NCBI GenBank assembly: GCA_004558105.1
Contig: SFEB01000022.1
Location: 1-25,632, forward strand
DNA length: 25,632 bases
Source: Clostridiales bacterium
GTDB taxonomy: Bacteria > Bacillota > Clostridia > Christensenellales > CAG-314
Direction of reading: 5' to 3'
The notes under the pieces were generated by a model. It did not search any database, had not been told where the DNA came from, and saw only the letters and a program-made list of their open reading frames with translations. Every line of letters begins with the position of its first letter. Within the stretch, counting starts at the first letter, position 1. Positions 1-7,210 of the stretch are shown one piece after another. A program made the position numbers and the translations under genes.

Positions 1-306
1 GTGGTCGAAAAACAACTTAAGTATTGCGCTTGCCGTCAATCCGTCCGCATCGTAATCGCCGTAAATAAGGAAACTCTTTCCATCGTCAACGGCTTTTTTT
101 ATAGTCTCGACTACCTTCGACATATTTGTCATTTTAAAGGGATCGTGAGTAAAAAAGTAAGTATCGTCAAAGTATTCTCTGCTGTTCTGCTTAGTTATGC
201 CGCGAGAATTTAAAAAATGCGCATATTCTCTGTCATACCCCAACGAAATCAAAAACTTAACGTCGTCATCGTTAAAATTCATTGGCCTTTTAAAAAATCT
301 ACTCAT
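1..306 (-). CDS. recJ: Single-stranded-DNA exonuclease RecJ, N-terminal part (cut by window edge)
   Basis: The first 102 codons of a DHH-superfamily phosphoesterase run off the left edge in frame. RecJ is a 5'-3' single-strand DNA exonuclease of recombination and mismatch repair. The translated piece reads MSRFFKRPMNF... and contains IYGDYDADGLTASAIL at residues 81-96, the DHH motif I (GDYDxDGxTA) whose aspartates bind the catalytic metals. The preceding residues (FLNSRGIT, then YFDDTYFFTHDPFKM) also fit the RecJ N-terminus. The start is the ATG at 306-304, preceded by GGAG four bases upstream. It follows secF, the common clostridial order secD-secF-recJ. A hairpin lies between secF and this gene and I see no strong promoter, so it may depend on read-through. 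The identification is firm; the rest of the gene is outside the window. Confidence 0.88.
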   Translation of the reverse strand, partial: MSRFFKRPMNFNDDDVKFLISLGYDREYAHFLNSRGITKQNSREYFDDTYFFTHDPFKMTNMSKVVETIKKAVDDGKSFLIYGDYDADGLTASAILKLFFDH

Positions 307-345
307 ACCTCTCCAAAGTTACAAATTCACTTAAATCAATATAAA

Positions 346-375
346 TTCAAACAGCCTTCCGCTTTGGGAAGGCTG
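346..375 (-). terminator. Hairpin between secF and recJ, possible leaky terminator
   Basis: A perfect 9-bp stem (CAGCCTTCC at 352-360 with GGAAGGCTG at 367-375) encloses a 6-nt loop, 20 bp after the secF stop. On the minus strand only a broken T tract follows (TTTGAATTTAT), so termination is probably partial. recJ starts 46 bp further on. Confidence 0.55.
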
Positions 376-395
376 AATAAATAATACGCCAAAAA

Positions 396-1274
396 CTATT
401 TTTCAATTTTTTCGGTTTCGGTTTTTTCGAACATTGTCCAGAACGACGGAGCAACGTAAACCGCACTAAGCATACAAACAACGCAAGCAATCGCTACCGG
501 TATCAACTTTATGGCAAAGCCGACCGACAATACGGAAAGAACGATGCAAACAATCGCCAACAAAATATTGATAACGTAATAGTAACAAGATAGTTTTTTC
601 GTCGCAAGAGCCAACGCTGCAGTATTGTCAATCTTTTTGGTTTCGACGTTTATTCTTGCCACTGTTGCCATAACTACGTACATTAAAACGGTAGCGAACA
701 AAGCGTAAGCAAACGTAGCCAGAATCGTTATATCAAATTGATAACCTAACAAACCCGCAATCTGAACGATACCGAAAATAGCAAGCCAGTTAATAACAAC
801 GGTGCAAACTGCTCCGAGAGAATTTGCAAGCCAATTATTCTTACAGAATCTGATTGCAAGATAAGCAAATACGACCACCAAAGCGACGCCCAAAGCAATA
901 CAACCGCGTGTAATTGTTTTGGTAAGATGAGAATTGTCCAAATCGGAAACAACACAGTCAAACGGCGCGCTCGACGCATCGATAGGAGTAGAAGATTTAA
1001 ACATAAAGACAATGGCAACTTCTTTGTCGAAAGAATCGTACTCTTTATTGACCGTAATCATACCAGCGCCATGTTCTTTAAGATAATCTTTTACCTCAGC
1101 AATATCTTCGTCGTAACTGTCTTTACCCGCAGTTACGTTAAGAATAAGCTGTTGCCCCTTACCGAGCGAACCGAAAGCATTAATGCCAAAAATACAAGTA
1201 ACGATAACGCCCACCAAAAACAACGCTAAAAAGGCTATAAAGAAAACTTTAAAAGACTTAGTGAGGTTTTTCAT
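396..1274 (-). CDS. secF: Divergent SecF protein-export subunit
   Basis: 292 residues. SecF pairs with SecD in the membrane complex that helps pull translocated proteins out of SecYEG using the proton gradient. An N-terminal membrane segment (about residues 8-30) is followed by an external domain (about 31-120) and five more hydrophobic segments (about 122-142, 150-172, 182-206, 232-252, 256-278), the SecF layout. Identity also rests on the position directly after secD (1 bp between secD stop and this ATG) and on a GGAGG site within the end of secD. The sequence is very divergent. The usual DFxGG signature is replaced by NAFGSLGKGQQ near residue 32, the conserved HD pair by IN around residue 161, and the INDT motif by LFAT around residue 192. 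It could be a non-coupling or otherwise specialised SecF. Confidence 0.75.
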   Translation of the reverse strand: MKNLTKSFKVFFIAFLALFLVGVIVTCIFGINAFGSLGKGQQLILNVTAGKDSYDEDIAEVKDYLKEHGAGMITVNKEYDSFDKEVAIVFMFKSSTPIDASSAPFDCVVSDLDNSHLTKTITRGCIALGVALVVVFAYLAIRFCKNNWLANSLGAVCTVVINWLAIFGIVQIAGLLGYQFDITILATFAYALFATVLMYVVMATVARINVETKKIDNTAALALATKKLSCYYYVINILLAIVCIVLSVLSVGFAIKLIPVAIACVVCMLSAVYVAPSFWTMFEKTETEKIEK

Positions 1275-1275
1275 T

Positions 1276-2610
1276 TTACGCTACCTCCTTGATTTTGAAT
1301 TTATTTTTATTGTCCGTAGCGTTAAACATCAATTTTACAAACCATCTTGTAAACAAGACTGAGCAAACGAGACAAATAATAGCTCCCACGGAAACAGCAA
1401 TACCCATCGCCTGTACGCTACCAATCGCAATCAATGAAACTACTACACCCGCCAGGAAGACGACTACACAAACGTCAACAAAAAGTTTCCAGCAAAATGA
1501 GAAAGCTTCAGCCGCAGCGGTATCAAAGGACTTTTTATCGCTCGAAGAATACTGACGTCTTAAAACGTAAGCGTAAACTCCGTTTACAAAAATAAACATG
1601 GCAAATCCGAATATAAACGCAACTATCGTGGCGATAGAAACAACCTGTCCCAAAGGTAAGAACGCAAATAAAAATGCGTAAATAACCAAGTATGCTAAGA
1701 AAGACAAAGTTGTCGCAAGACCGATAAGTCCGTTTTTAGCGACAGAAAATACTACAGCCAACAAAATGACTGCCAAAACCGCAACGTAAATAACAGTAGT
1801 CACGTCAGAACCAAATACCAATTCACTGGTTGTATAACTGTTGGTACTGGTTACTTCGATAGGATACTCGCCAAGCAACAATTCCGCAGCTATCGTATTA
1901 GCAGTCGTTGCACTGGACAAACTGCTGCCGGTGAATTGGAAAGTAGGTTCGGTAACCTGTGAACTGATGGAAACAGCTGTAATCTGATTTCCGTCAAGCA
2001 TAAAATAGATATAAGTTTCAGACGATACCGACGACGTTGCCGATTTTAAGGCCTGCAAGCCGTTATCGTCAAACTCGATGCTTACACCATAGTAACCGGT
2101 GCTTGAATCATATATGCCGTTGCTCGACTTTATACAGTCAGCCCACTTCAACTCTTCTTTAGTTTCTACGTCTACGGGGGTAATTGCCGTTGCGCTGTCA
2201 GCATCAGAGCCGTAAGTAATAGACAACTTACCCTGAGTACCGAGCAAAGCAAGAATCGTACCTACGCTGACGTTGGGATCTTTCGGCAATCTTACCGTCA
2301 TTACGCCGTTACCGATAGAAATATCAGCCGCTTCCACGCCGGATACGTTCAATTTATCTTGAATAAGTTTTAATCTGTTTTCTAAAACTGCAACCGTTGC
2401 TTCCAAATCTTCCTGAGTGGCGTCCTCTGCAATTTTAAACGTGACGTTATTACTATCTGCCAGGTCAATGTTTAATGCAAACTGATTAACCGGCGAGCTA
2501 TAATCACGCACACCCATCTTGATCTTTGTCGGCCAGAAACTGAATACAGCCAGGAAAAGAATCAAAACCGTGATAATGATTAACATAACGACGGACTTTG
2601 TTTTGTTCAT
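1276..2610 (-). CDS. secD: Divergent SecD protein-export subunit
   Basis: 444 residues. Partner of SecF in the SecDF accessory complex of the Sec translocon. One N-terminal membrane helix (residues 6-26) precedes a large external domain. That domain holds the SecD-like stretch with ENRLKL at 77-82 and VMTVRLPKDPNV at 103-114, ALLGTQGKL at 121-129, and FMLDGNQITAVSI at 203-215, matching the family LDGEVISAP. Five membrane helices follow (about 270-290, 296-316, 325-350, 374-394, 402-424). The start is the ATG at 2610, with GGAGG eight bases upstream; a longer frame to 2673 would begin inside the promoter. The family GLDLxGG motif is absent (ALNIDLADS at 45-53). In helix 4 the usual GMAVDANV reads GFAMFIFV (335-342), so the proton-relay Asp is missing. 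Confidence 0.82.
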   Translation of the reverse strand: MNKTKSVVMLIIITVLILFLAVFSFWPTKIKMGVRDYSSPVNQFALNIDLADSNNVTFKIAEDATQEDLEATVAVLENRLKLIQDKLNVSGVEAADISIGNGVMTVRLPKDPNVSVGTILALLGTQGKLSITYGSDADSATAITPVDVETKEELKWADCIKSSNGIYDSSTGYYGVSIEFDDNGLQALKSATSSVSSETYIYFMLDGNQITAVSISSQVTEPTFQFTGSSLSSATTANTIAAELLLGEYPIEVTSTNSYTTSELVFGSDVTTVIYVAVLAVILLAVVFSVAKNGLIGLATTLSFLAYLVIYAFLFAFLPLGQVVSIATIVAFIFGFAMFIFVNGVYAYVLRRQYSSSDKKSFDTAAAEAFSFCWKLFVDVCVVVFLAGVVVSLIAIGSVQAMGIAVSVGAIICLVCSVLFTRWFVKLMFNATDNKNKFKIKEVA

Positions 2611-2644
2611 CTGTTGTGCCTCCTTGTGACTACATAACTCAATT

Positions 2645-2673
2645 ATTATATAATCATTTGAAAAATAAGTCAA
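2645..2673 (-). promoter_or_regulatory. Sigma-A promoter for secD-secF
   Basis: On the minus strand a -35 TTGACT (2668-2673), a 17-bp spacer and a consensus -10 TATAAT (2645-2650) lie 35 bp before the secD ATG. The preceding maturase fragment ends at 2704, so secDF starts its own transcript. Confidence 0.8.
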
Positions 2674-2703
2674 TAATTTGATAAAAAATTAAAGCATTTT
2701 TCT

Positions 2704-3096
2704 TTAATTTTTATGTTCACAATCGTAAATATACAGTGCGCATTCCAGACGTTTGCACATCAATTCACATGCAAGGTTGTACGGAACGTTGATATCGCCG
2801 TTAAAATGTATGGCGTTTGCTGCGCATCCACCGCTACATTGGTACTTTGCCCAACATGAGCCACAATTCTTTTTAGTCGCCAAAGTGCTGTCCAAAAACG
2901 TCTGACGCCTTTGCGGATCAAGTTTTTTATCAAAAACGTTGCCGAGTACGAACTCACTTTCACCTGCAAACTGGTGACAAGGGTAAATATTACCGTCGGG
3001 CGTAACCGCACAATACGAGCAACCCGCACCGCAGCCCATCAAACGTTTTTTAAGGCATGGCCCGTTTTCGAGATCGACGTTAAAGTGTCCTCGCAA
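2704..3096 (-). pseudogene. scfB: SCIFF maturase, C-terminal (SPASM) fragment, out of frame
   Basis: About 130 residues read from a TTG at 3096 in the frame +1 to the upstream fragment. The segment RGHFNVDLENGPC matches the family stretch that precedes the auxiliary-cluster domain. Cysteine-rich SPASM sequence follows: GCGAGCSYCAVTPDGNIYPCHQ, then NCGSCWAKYQCSGGCAANA and a final NLACELMCKRLECAL. These cysteines ligate the two auxiliary [4Fe-4S] clusters in SCIFF maturases. The fragment overlaps the N-terminal fragment by 58 bp in a different frame, with no ribosome binding site of its own that I trust. By comparison with the family layout, roughly 60 residues of the radical-SAM barrel are missing between the two pieces. 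It is best read as the remains of one gene unless the assembly is wrong. Confidence 0.85.
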
Positions 3097-3836
3097 AAGT
3101 CTTTGTTTTCGCTTGTAAACGTGCCTCTTAAAAAATAACTTTTGTCACCACGGATACTGCGGAAGTATTTGAACTTATCCATTATTACATCAAAACTGCC
3201 CTTACCGTTTGCCGTTGGTCTAGCATTGTCGTGAACTTCTTTCCTGCCGTCAAGACTGAGTACTACGTTATCCATCTCCCTGTTGAGATAATCGCTCACT
3301 TCTTTGTCCAGCAGAATACCGTTTGTTGTCGTAGTAAATTTAAAAACTTTTCCGCACTTTTCGGCGCGTTCCTTGGCGTACTCTACGGTTTTTTTAAGGA
3401 CGCCGAAATTCATCAACGGCTCTCCGCCGAAAAAATCAACTTCAAGATTTTTAAGGTATCCGCTGTTCTCTATTAAAAAGTCGATTGCGGCTTTCGCCGT
3501 TTCAAGCGGCATATGCTCTCTTTTACCGTGATACGCTCCTTCGTCCGCAAAACAGTATTTACATCTCAGGTTGCAATCATGGCTTAGGTGCAAGCACATA
3601 CTCTTTATAAAAGTAGATTTACCAGGCGAAACCTCGTTCTGACTTTCGGTAAAGAGCAAACCGCTGTCTTTCAACTCTTTTATCTCAGCATTGGCTTCTT
3701 TGATTTCTGTCGTGTCGAACTTGTCCAGATCACAGTTCTTAACGACGCAAAAGACAACCTCGTCAACGTTAAAGAGGTTGTTGCTTTCTACGTCGAATAA
3801 ATAAAAATTTCCGTTATTCTTGAATGCGTGTACCAT
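3039..3836 (-). CDS. scfB: SCIFF radical SAM maturase, N-terminal fragment (frameshifted, truncated)
   Basis: 265 residues. Intact SCIFF maturases are radical SAM/SPASM enzymes of roughly 450 residues that form a Cys-to-Thr thioether in the SCIFF peptide. Visible here are the N-terminal peptide-recognition-like domain (about 1-75), the SAM cluster motif CNLRCKYC (Cys88, Cys92, Cys95), the SAM-binding GGEP (137-140), TTTTNG (168-173) and the strand VVLSLDGRKEVHD. After GTFTSENKDFCED (residue 250) the frame continues into unrelated residues and stops at 265, while the true C-terminus continues in another frame. The start ATG at 3836 has AGGTG eight bases upstream. It lies 58 bp after scfA, behind that gene's terminator. 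As it stands the product lacks half the barrel and both auxiliary-cluster sites, so it should be inactive. Confidence 0.85.
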   Translation of the reverse strand: MVHAFKNNGNFYLFDVESNNLFNVDEVVFCVVKNCDLDKFDTTEIKEANAEIKELKDSGLLFTESQNEVSPGKSTFIKSMCLHLSHDCNLRCKYCFADEGAYHGKREHMPLETAKAAIDFLIENSGYLKNLEVDFFGGEPLMNFGVLKKTVEYAKERAEKCGKVFKFTTTTNGILLDKEVSDYLNREMDNVVLSLDGRKEVHDNARPTANGKGSFDVIMDKFKYFRSIRGDKSYFLRGTFTSENKDFCEDTLTSISKTGHALKNV

Positions 3837-3847
3837 TTATTAACACC

Positions 3848-3876
3848 TAAAAAAAAGCAGTCGTTAAGACTGCCTT
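3848..3876 (-). terminator. Intrinsic terminator between scfA and its maturase gene
   Basis: GCAGTC (3857-3862) pairs with GACTGC (3868-3873) around a 5-nt loop. The minus strand continues directly into a run of eight Ts (3849-3856), and upstream A bases extend the stem. It would end most scfA transcripts before scfB, giving much more precursor than enzyme. Confidence 0.85.
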
Positions 3877-3894
3877 TAATTAATGCAAGTCAAA

Positions 3895-4062
3895 TTATTT
3901 GTGAGTCTTGACCAAAACTTCCGTCTTGTGCTCACAAACCTGATTGCCTACGGTACAACTCGTCTTGCAAGCGGATTGGCAACTGCTACGGCACTCGCCG
4001 CATCCGGTATTTACCTGAGGTTGATTGAGTTTGGGAGTAGCTACTACTTTAACGTGTTTCAT
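3895..4062 (-). CDS. scfA: SCIFF ranthipeptide precursor (six cysteines in forty-five)
   Basis: 55 residues, beginning MKHVKVVATPKLNQPQ. The core GCGECRSSCQSACKTSCTVG (20-39) followed by NQVCE is nearly the family consensus, with six cysteines at 21, 24, 28, 32, 36 and 43. Cys32 and Thr37 fall at the same positions as the thioether-linked pair reported for the Clostridium thermocellum homologue CteA. SCIFF peptides are ribosomally made, radical-SAM-modified and nearly universal in Clostridia; a quorum-sensing-like or metabolic signalling role has been proposed. The start at 4062 is set by GGAGG six bases upstream; a longer frame to 4095 would begin before it. The peptide ends in an unusual 11-residue tail after NQVCE (HKTEVLVKTHK), longer than the family norm. 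It has its own promoter and terminator. Confidence 0.95.
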   Translation of the reverse strand: MKHVKVVATPKLNQPQVNTGCGECRSSCQSACKTSCTVGNQVCEHKTEVLVKTHK

Positions 4063-4097
4063 AAGTGACCTCCGATTAGGTTTTTTTCTTCTCATGT

Positions 4098-4126
4098 ATT
4101 ATAATAGAAAATTGTAATTTTTACAA
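4098..4126 (-). promoter_or_regulatory. Sigma-A promoter for scfA
   Basis: Minus-strand -35 TTGTAA (4121-4126), 17-bp spacer and consensus -10 TATAAT (4098-4103), 35 bp before the scfA ATG. With the terminator at 3848-3876 it defines a transcript of roughly 240 nt carrying only the SCIFF gene. Confidence 0.75.
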
Positions 4127-4154
4127 GCATTTTAAAGGCAAAAATTAAATTTCT

Positions 4155-4553
4155 TTATTTTTTTCCCGCCGCAAGAAGAGCCGCAACGATTCCTGCTGCC
4201 GCGCAAAGCAAAACGTCAAACAATAAACCGCCCCAATTAAAACTTCCGCCTATTAAAGAAAAGGTCAGAAAAGCAACAAAAGCAAACAATGCGCCGCCCA
4301 ACGCGCCTTTTAAAAACCAACCGTTTCTTTCATTTACGGCAAACAGCACCCCTAAAAACGCACTTACTATTTTTATCGCCTGATTAACTATACCGACAGC
4401 CGTTCCGTCAACGTTGGCAAGTTTTACGATAAGTGCAAAAATCAAAACGAAAACCAACGATAATATAAAACTCAGAATTGCGGACTTTATAACCGTTCTC
4501 AATATTCCGCCGCCGTTAACCGTATTAGTGGACAATGACGTTGTCTTTTCCAT
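4155..4553 (-). CDS. TIGR04086-type four-helix membrane protein
   Basis: 132 residues with about four hydrophobic segments (roughly 22-42, 55-70, 78-98 and 105-127) and a short polar N-terminus (MEKTTSLSTNTVNGGG). The size, helix pattern and position between yajC and scfA match the TIGR04086 family, which is typically encoded next to SCIFF genes in Clostridia. Its function is unknown; placement next to Sec accessory genes and SCIFF suggests, but does not show, a membrane role tied to either. The start is the ATG at 4553, seven bases after GGAGGT; the longer frame to 4574 starts inside a hairpin. That hairpin buries the ribosome binding site, so translation or transcription is probably controlled there. 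Confidence 0.75.
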   Translation of the reverse strand: MEKTTSLSTNTVNGGGILRTVIKSAILSFILSLVFVLIFALIVKLANVDGTAVGIVNQAIKIVSAFLGVLFAVNERNGWFLKGALGGALFAFVAFLTFSLIGGSFNWGGLLFDVLLCAAAGIVAALLAAGKK

Positions 4554-4591
4554 AAAAAATACCTCCAAGTACATTATAAAGTATTTGGAGG
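4554..4591 (-). promoter_or_regulatory. Hairpin that sequesters the RBS and resembles a terminator
   Basis: On the minus strand CCTCCAAATAC (4581-4591) faces GTACTTGGAGG (4562-4572) across an 8-nt loop, with 10 of 11 positions pairing. The 3' arm contains the GGAGG of the following gene and is followed by TATTTTTT just before its ATG. The same element can therefore end the yajC transcript or mask the start of the TIGR04086 gene. Confidence 0.7.
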
Positions 4592-4611
4592 CTTTGATTT
4601 TTATTCTTAAT

Positions 4612-4980
4612 TTATTTGATTTCGTTGGTTACTTCTTCATATTCGTCGGAAACTTTATCCGCATGTACGGAATAAACCGCATTTTTGATAATTTGCAAAA
4701 TATGCTTGTCAGTTTCGTCGCCGGTTTCAATAAACAAAGAACCCGTTTCTTCGTCGATTCTCGTAACCTTTCCCACAATACCGCCGATAGTAGTAATCGT
4801 TGCGCCGACGGTGAGTTTATTTTGCATTTCTTCCGCTTGTTTCTTTTGCTTTCTGTTTTGCATGATACTTGAAACGATCATAAATACAATCAACAAAGCA
4901 AATACAACCAGAATAACGATGTTAGTCGTACCGATTCCGCCGCCGGAAGTTTCTTCTGCCATCAATAAAAAATTTAACAT
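4612..4980 (-). CDS. yajC: Preprotein translocase accessory subunit YajC
   Basis: 122 residues. YajC is a small single-helix membrane protein that associates with SecDF. A short N-terminus (MLNFLLMAEETSGGG) leads to one membrane helix (about 19-40), a basic stretch QNRKQKKQAEEMQNKLTVG, and the conserved cytoplasmic domain ATITTIGGIVGKVTRID (59-75), typical of the family (TxGGIxGxV). The ATG at 4980 is six bases after GGAGC. It follows tgt, as in many bacteria, but a promoter in the gap allows separate expression. secD and secF lie 2 kb downstream, split off by the SCIFF genes. Confidence 0.93.
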   Translation of the reverse strand: MLNFLLMAEETSGGGIGTTNIVILVVFALLIVFMIVSSIMQNRKQKKQAEEMQNKLTVGATITTIGGIVGKVTRIDEETGSLFIETGDETDKHILQIIKNAVYSVHADKVSDEYEEVTNEIK

Positions 4981-5007
4981 AATATTGCTCCTTTATTTAT
5001 TTTTATG

Positions 5008-5036
5008 ATTATACAATCTTTTGCCGAAAAAATCAA
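5008..5036 (-). promoter_or_regulatory. Sigma-A promoter for yajC
   Basis: Minus-strand -35 TTGATT (5031-5036), 17-bp spacer and consensus -10 TATAAT (5008-5013), 27 bp before the yajC ATG and just after the tgt stop. Confidence 0.65.
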
Positions 5037-5044
5037 CAGTTATC

Positions 5045-6172
5045 TCAAACTTTATAATATTTATCATAAAAATCTTTTTTAAATTCCAAAAGATTGTCAT
5101 CTAAAATAGCCTGTCTTATATTTTTCGCCAAATTAAGCAAAAATGTGATATTGTGAATACTCAACAACTCTGCTCCCAAAATTTCACCGCAGTTAACCAA
5201 ATGGCGCAAGTAGGCTTTCGTAAAGTTGCGGCAACAATAGCAATCGCATTCTTCGTCAAGTGTCGTAAAATCGTCTTTATACTTTCCGTTCCTTACAACA
5301 ACTTTGCCTTTACTCGTAAGAGCCGTGCCGTTGCGGGCTATTCTCGTGGGTAAAACGCAGTCGAACATATCGATTCCGCGCAACACGCCTTCGAAAATAT
5401 AATCAGGAGTGCCTACACCCATTAAATATCTGGGCATGTTTTTAGGATAATACGGTTGCAGAACGTCCAGCATTTTTACGTATACGTCGCTCGGCTCTCC
5501 CACGGATAAACCGCCCACGGCAATTCCGCATTTTGCAAAAGGTACCGTTTCTATCGCGCTTTTAATCCTTAAATCCTCGTAAAAATTGCCCTGAATAATG
5601 GGAAAAAGCATCTGGTGAGAATGACTGTCGTCGGCGTTATGGTGCTCGTAACATTTCTTGAGCCAGTCTAGCGTACGGTACATGGCAAGTTCGGCTTTTT
5701 TGTGCGTATATCCAGGTTCGCTGCACTCGTCGAAAGCCATTATGACGTCGCTACCCAGATCGTGTTGAATATCCATTACTTTTTCTGGCGTAAAAAGGTG
5801 TTTGCTTCCGTCGATATGCGAACGGAAACACACGCCCTCGTCAGTGATTTTTCTCATTCCGCTGAGACTGAAAACCTGAAAACCGCCGCTGTCGGTCAAA
5901 ATCGGTTTGTCCCAATGCATAAACTCGTGCAAGCCGCCTGCAGCTTTTACTATTTCCTGACCGGGTCGCAAATATAAGTGATACGTATTGCACAACAGTA
6001 TCTGCGCACCGAGTTCTTTTACCGTATCCGGCATCAAAGACTTAACGGTCGCGGCAGTTCCTACCGGCATGAATATGGGCGTCTGAATATCGCCATGCGG
6101 AGTGTGAAATACTCCGAGACGTGCGCCCGTATGTTTTTCCTCTTTTATCAGTTCAAATGAAAACTTTTCCAT
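5045..6172 (-). CDS. tgt: Queuine tRNA-ribosyltransferase (tRNA-guanine transglycosylase)
   Basis: 375 residues, the usual bacterial length. Tgt exchanges guanine-34 for the queuosine precursor preQ1 in GUN-anticodon tRNAs. Visible are PIFMPVGTAATVKSL (32-46), the base-binding ILTDSGGFQVFSL with Asp94, QGNFYEDLR (194-202), VGGLSVGE (219-226) and the nucleophile Asp271 in FDCVLPTRIARNGTALT. The zinc site is Cys309, Cys311, Cys314 and His340. The ATG at 6172 is preceded by AAAGGACG and lies 6 bp after the queA stop, so the two queuosine genes are cotranscribed. Confidence 0.97.
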   Translation of the reverse strand: MEKFSFELIKEEKHTGARLGVFHTPHGDIQTPIFMPVGTAATVKSLMPDTVKELGAQILLCNTYHLYLRPGQEIVKAAGGLHEFMHWDKPILTDSGGFQVFSLSGMRKITDEGVCFRSHIDGSKHLFTPEKVMDIQHDLGSDVIMAFDECSEPGYTHKKAELAMYRTLDWLKKCYEHHNADDSHSHQMLFPIIQGNFYEDLRIKSAIETVPFAKCGIAVGGLSVGEPSDVYVKMLDVLQPYYPKNMPRYLMGVGTPDYIFEGVLRGIDMFDCVLPTRIARNGTALTSKGKVVVRNGKYKDDFTTLDEECDCYCCRNFTKAYLRHLVNCGEILGAELLSIHNITFLLNLAKNIRQAILDDNLLEFKKDFYDKYYKV

Positions 6173-6178
6173 CGTCCT

Positions 6179-7201
6179 TTAAATTATAAAAGTTGCGTCG
6201 CCAAAACTGAAGAATCTGTATTTTTCATTAACTGCCGTTTCGTAAACTCTCAGCATTTCTTCCCTGTCGGCAAAAGCCGAAACAAGCATTAACAAGGTAC
6301 TTTTCGGCAAGTGAAAATTAGTAATAAGAGCGTCTACCGTTTTGAATTTATACGGCGGATAAATAAAAATATTCGTATTGTCATGCCCGGCATGTATTAC
6401 GCCGTCATCGTCGGTTGCGCTTTCAAGAACCCTGACGCTGGTAGTTCCTACCGCAATTATCCGCCTTCCCGTTTTTTTAGCATTATTGAGCAAATCGGCA
6501 GTCTCTTGCGTAACTTCGTAATACTCGCTGTGCATTGCATGCTCGTCTGTATCGTCAACCTTTACCGGTCTGAACGTGCCGAGCCCCACGTGCAGTAATA
6601 CTTCGGCAATAGTAACCCCCATTCCTTTTATTTTTTCCAACAACGGCTTAGTAAAATGCAAACCGGCGGTAGGAGCCGCCGCGCTGCCGTCAACCTTGGA
6701 ATAAACCGTATTATAACGGGATTTGTCTTTCAACTTCTCTTTTATATACGGAGGTAAAGGCATCTGACCTATTTCTGACAGAATATTTTCAAACACTCCG
6801 TCAAAACTAAACTTAATAGTACGCTGACCGTCCTCACCTATTTCTGTAATAGTACCTTTGAGCTTGTCGGAAAAATTATAAACGGTACCTATTCTCGCGG
6901 TTTTGCCGGGTTTAAGAATTACGTCCCAGTGAGCAAGGTCGCGCCGCTTTAAAAGCAGTAACTCAACCTTGCCGTGAGTGCCTTCTCTCTCTCCGTACAA
7001 TCTCGCAGGAATAACCTTGGTATTATTTACGACAAGAATATCGTCGGGTTTTAAAAAATCGACGATATCGTAAAAGTGCTTATGTAAAATTTCCTTAGTC
7101 TGCCTGTTGTAAACCAGTAGCCGCGAATGGTCTCTCGGTTCGACAGGCGTCTGCGCAATTAACTCTTCAGGCAAATAGTAGTCGAATAATGCTGTTTTCA
7201 T
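6179..7201 (-). CDS. queA: S-adenosylmethionine:tRNA ribosyltransferase-isomerase QueA
   Basis: 340 residues, full length. QueA transfers and isomerises the ribosyl part of SAM onto preQ1 in tRNA to give epoxyqueuosine. Family landmarks are FDYYLPEELIAQTPVEPRDHSRLL (6-29), LVVNNTKVIPARLYG (56-70), DGSAAAPTAGLHFT (171-184), LLHVGLGTFRPV (202-213) and ITNFHLPKSTLLMLVSAF (near 293-310). It starts 9 bp after the ruvB stop and ends 6 bp before tgt. The step that follows QueA in the pathway (QueG or QueH) is not encoded here. Confidence 0.97.
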   Translation of the reverse strand: MKTALFDYYLPEELIAQTPVEPRDHSRLLVYNRQTKEILHKHFYDIVDFLKPDDILVVNNTKVIPARLYGEREGTHGKVELLLLKRRDLAHWDVILKPGKTARIGTVYNFSDKLKGTITEIGEDGQRTIKFSFDGVFENILSEIGQMPLPPYIKEKLKDKSRYNTVYSKVDGSAAAPTAGLHFTKPLLEKIKGMGVTIAEVLLHVGLGTFRPVKVDDTDEHAMHSEYYEVTQETADLLNNAKKTGRRIIAVGTTSVRVLESATDDDGVIHAGHDNTNIFIYPPYKFKTVDALITNFHLPKSTLLMLVSAFADREEMLRVYETAVNEKYRFFSFGDATFII

Positions 7202-7210
7202 CGTTATAAA

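Noticed and set aside
1..213. A 70-codon plus-strand frame at the left edge
   Set aside because: Antisense to the recJ start, which carries the diagnostic GDYDADG motif.
3039..3110. Programmed ribosomal frameshift joining the two SCIFF maturase fragments
   Set aside because: A frameshift alone would not restore the missing part of the barrel, and no convincing slippery heptamer with a stimulator lies at the junction.
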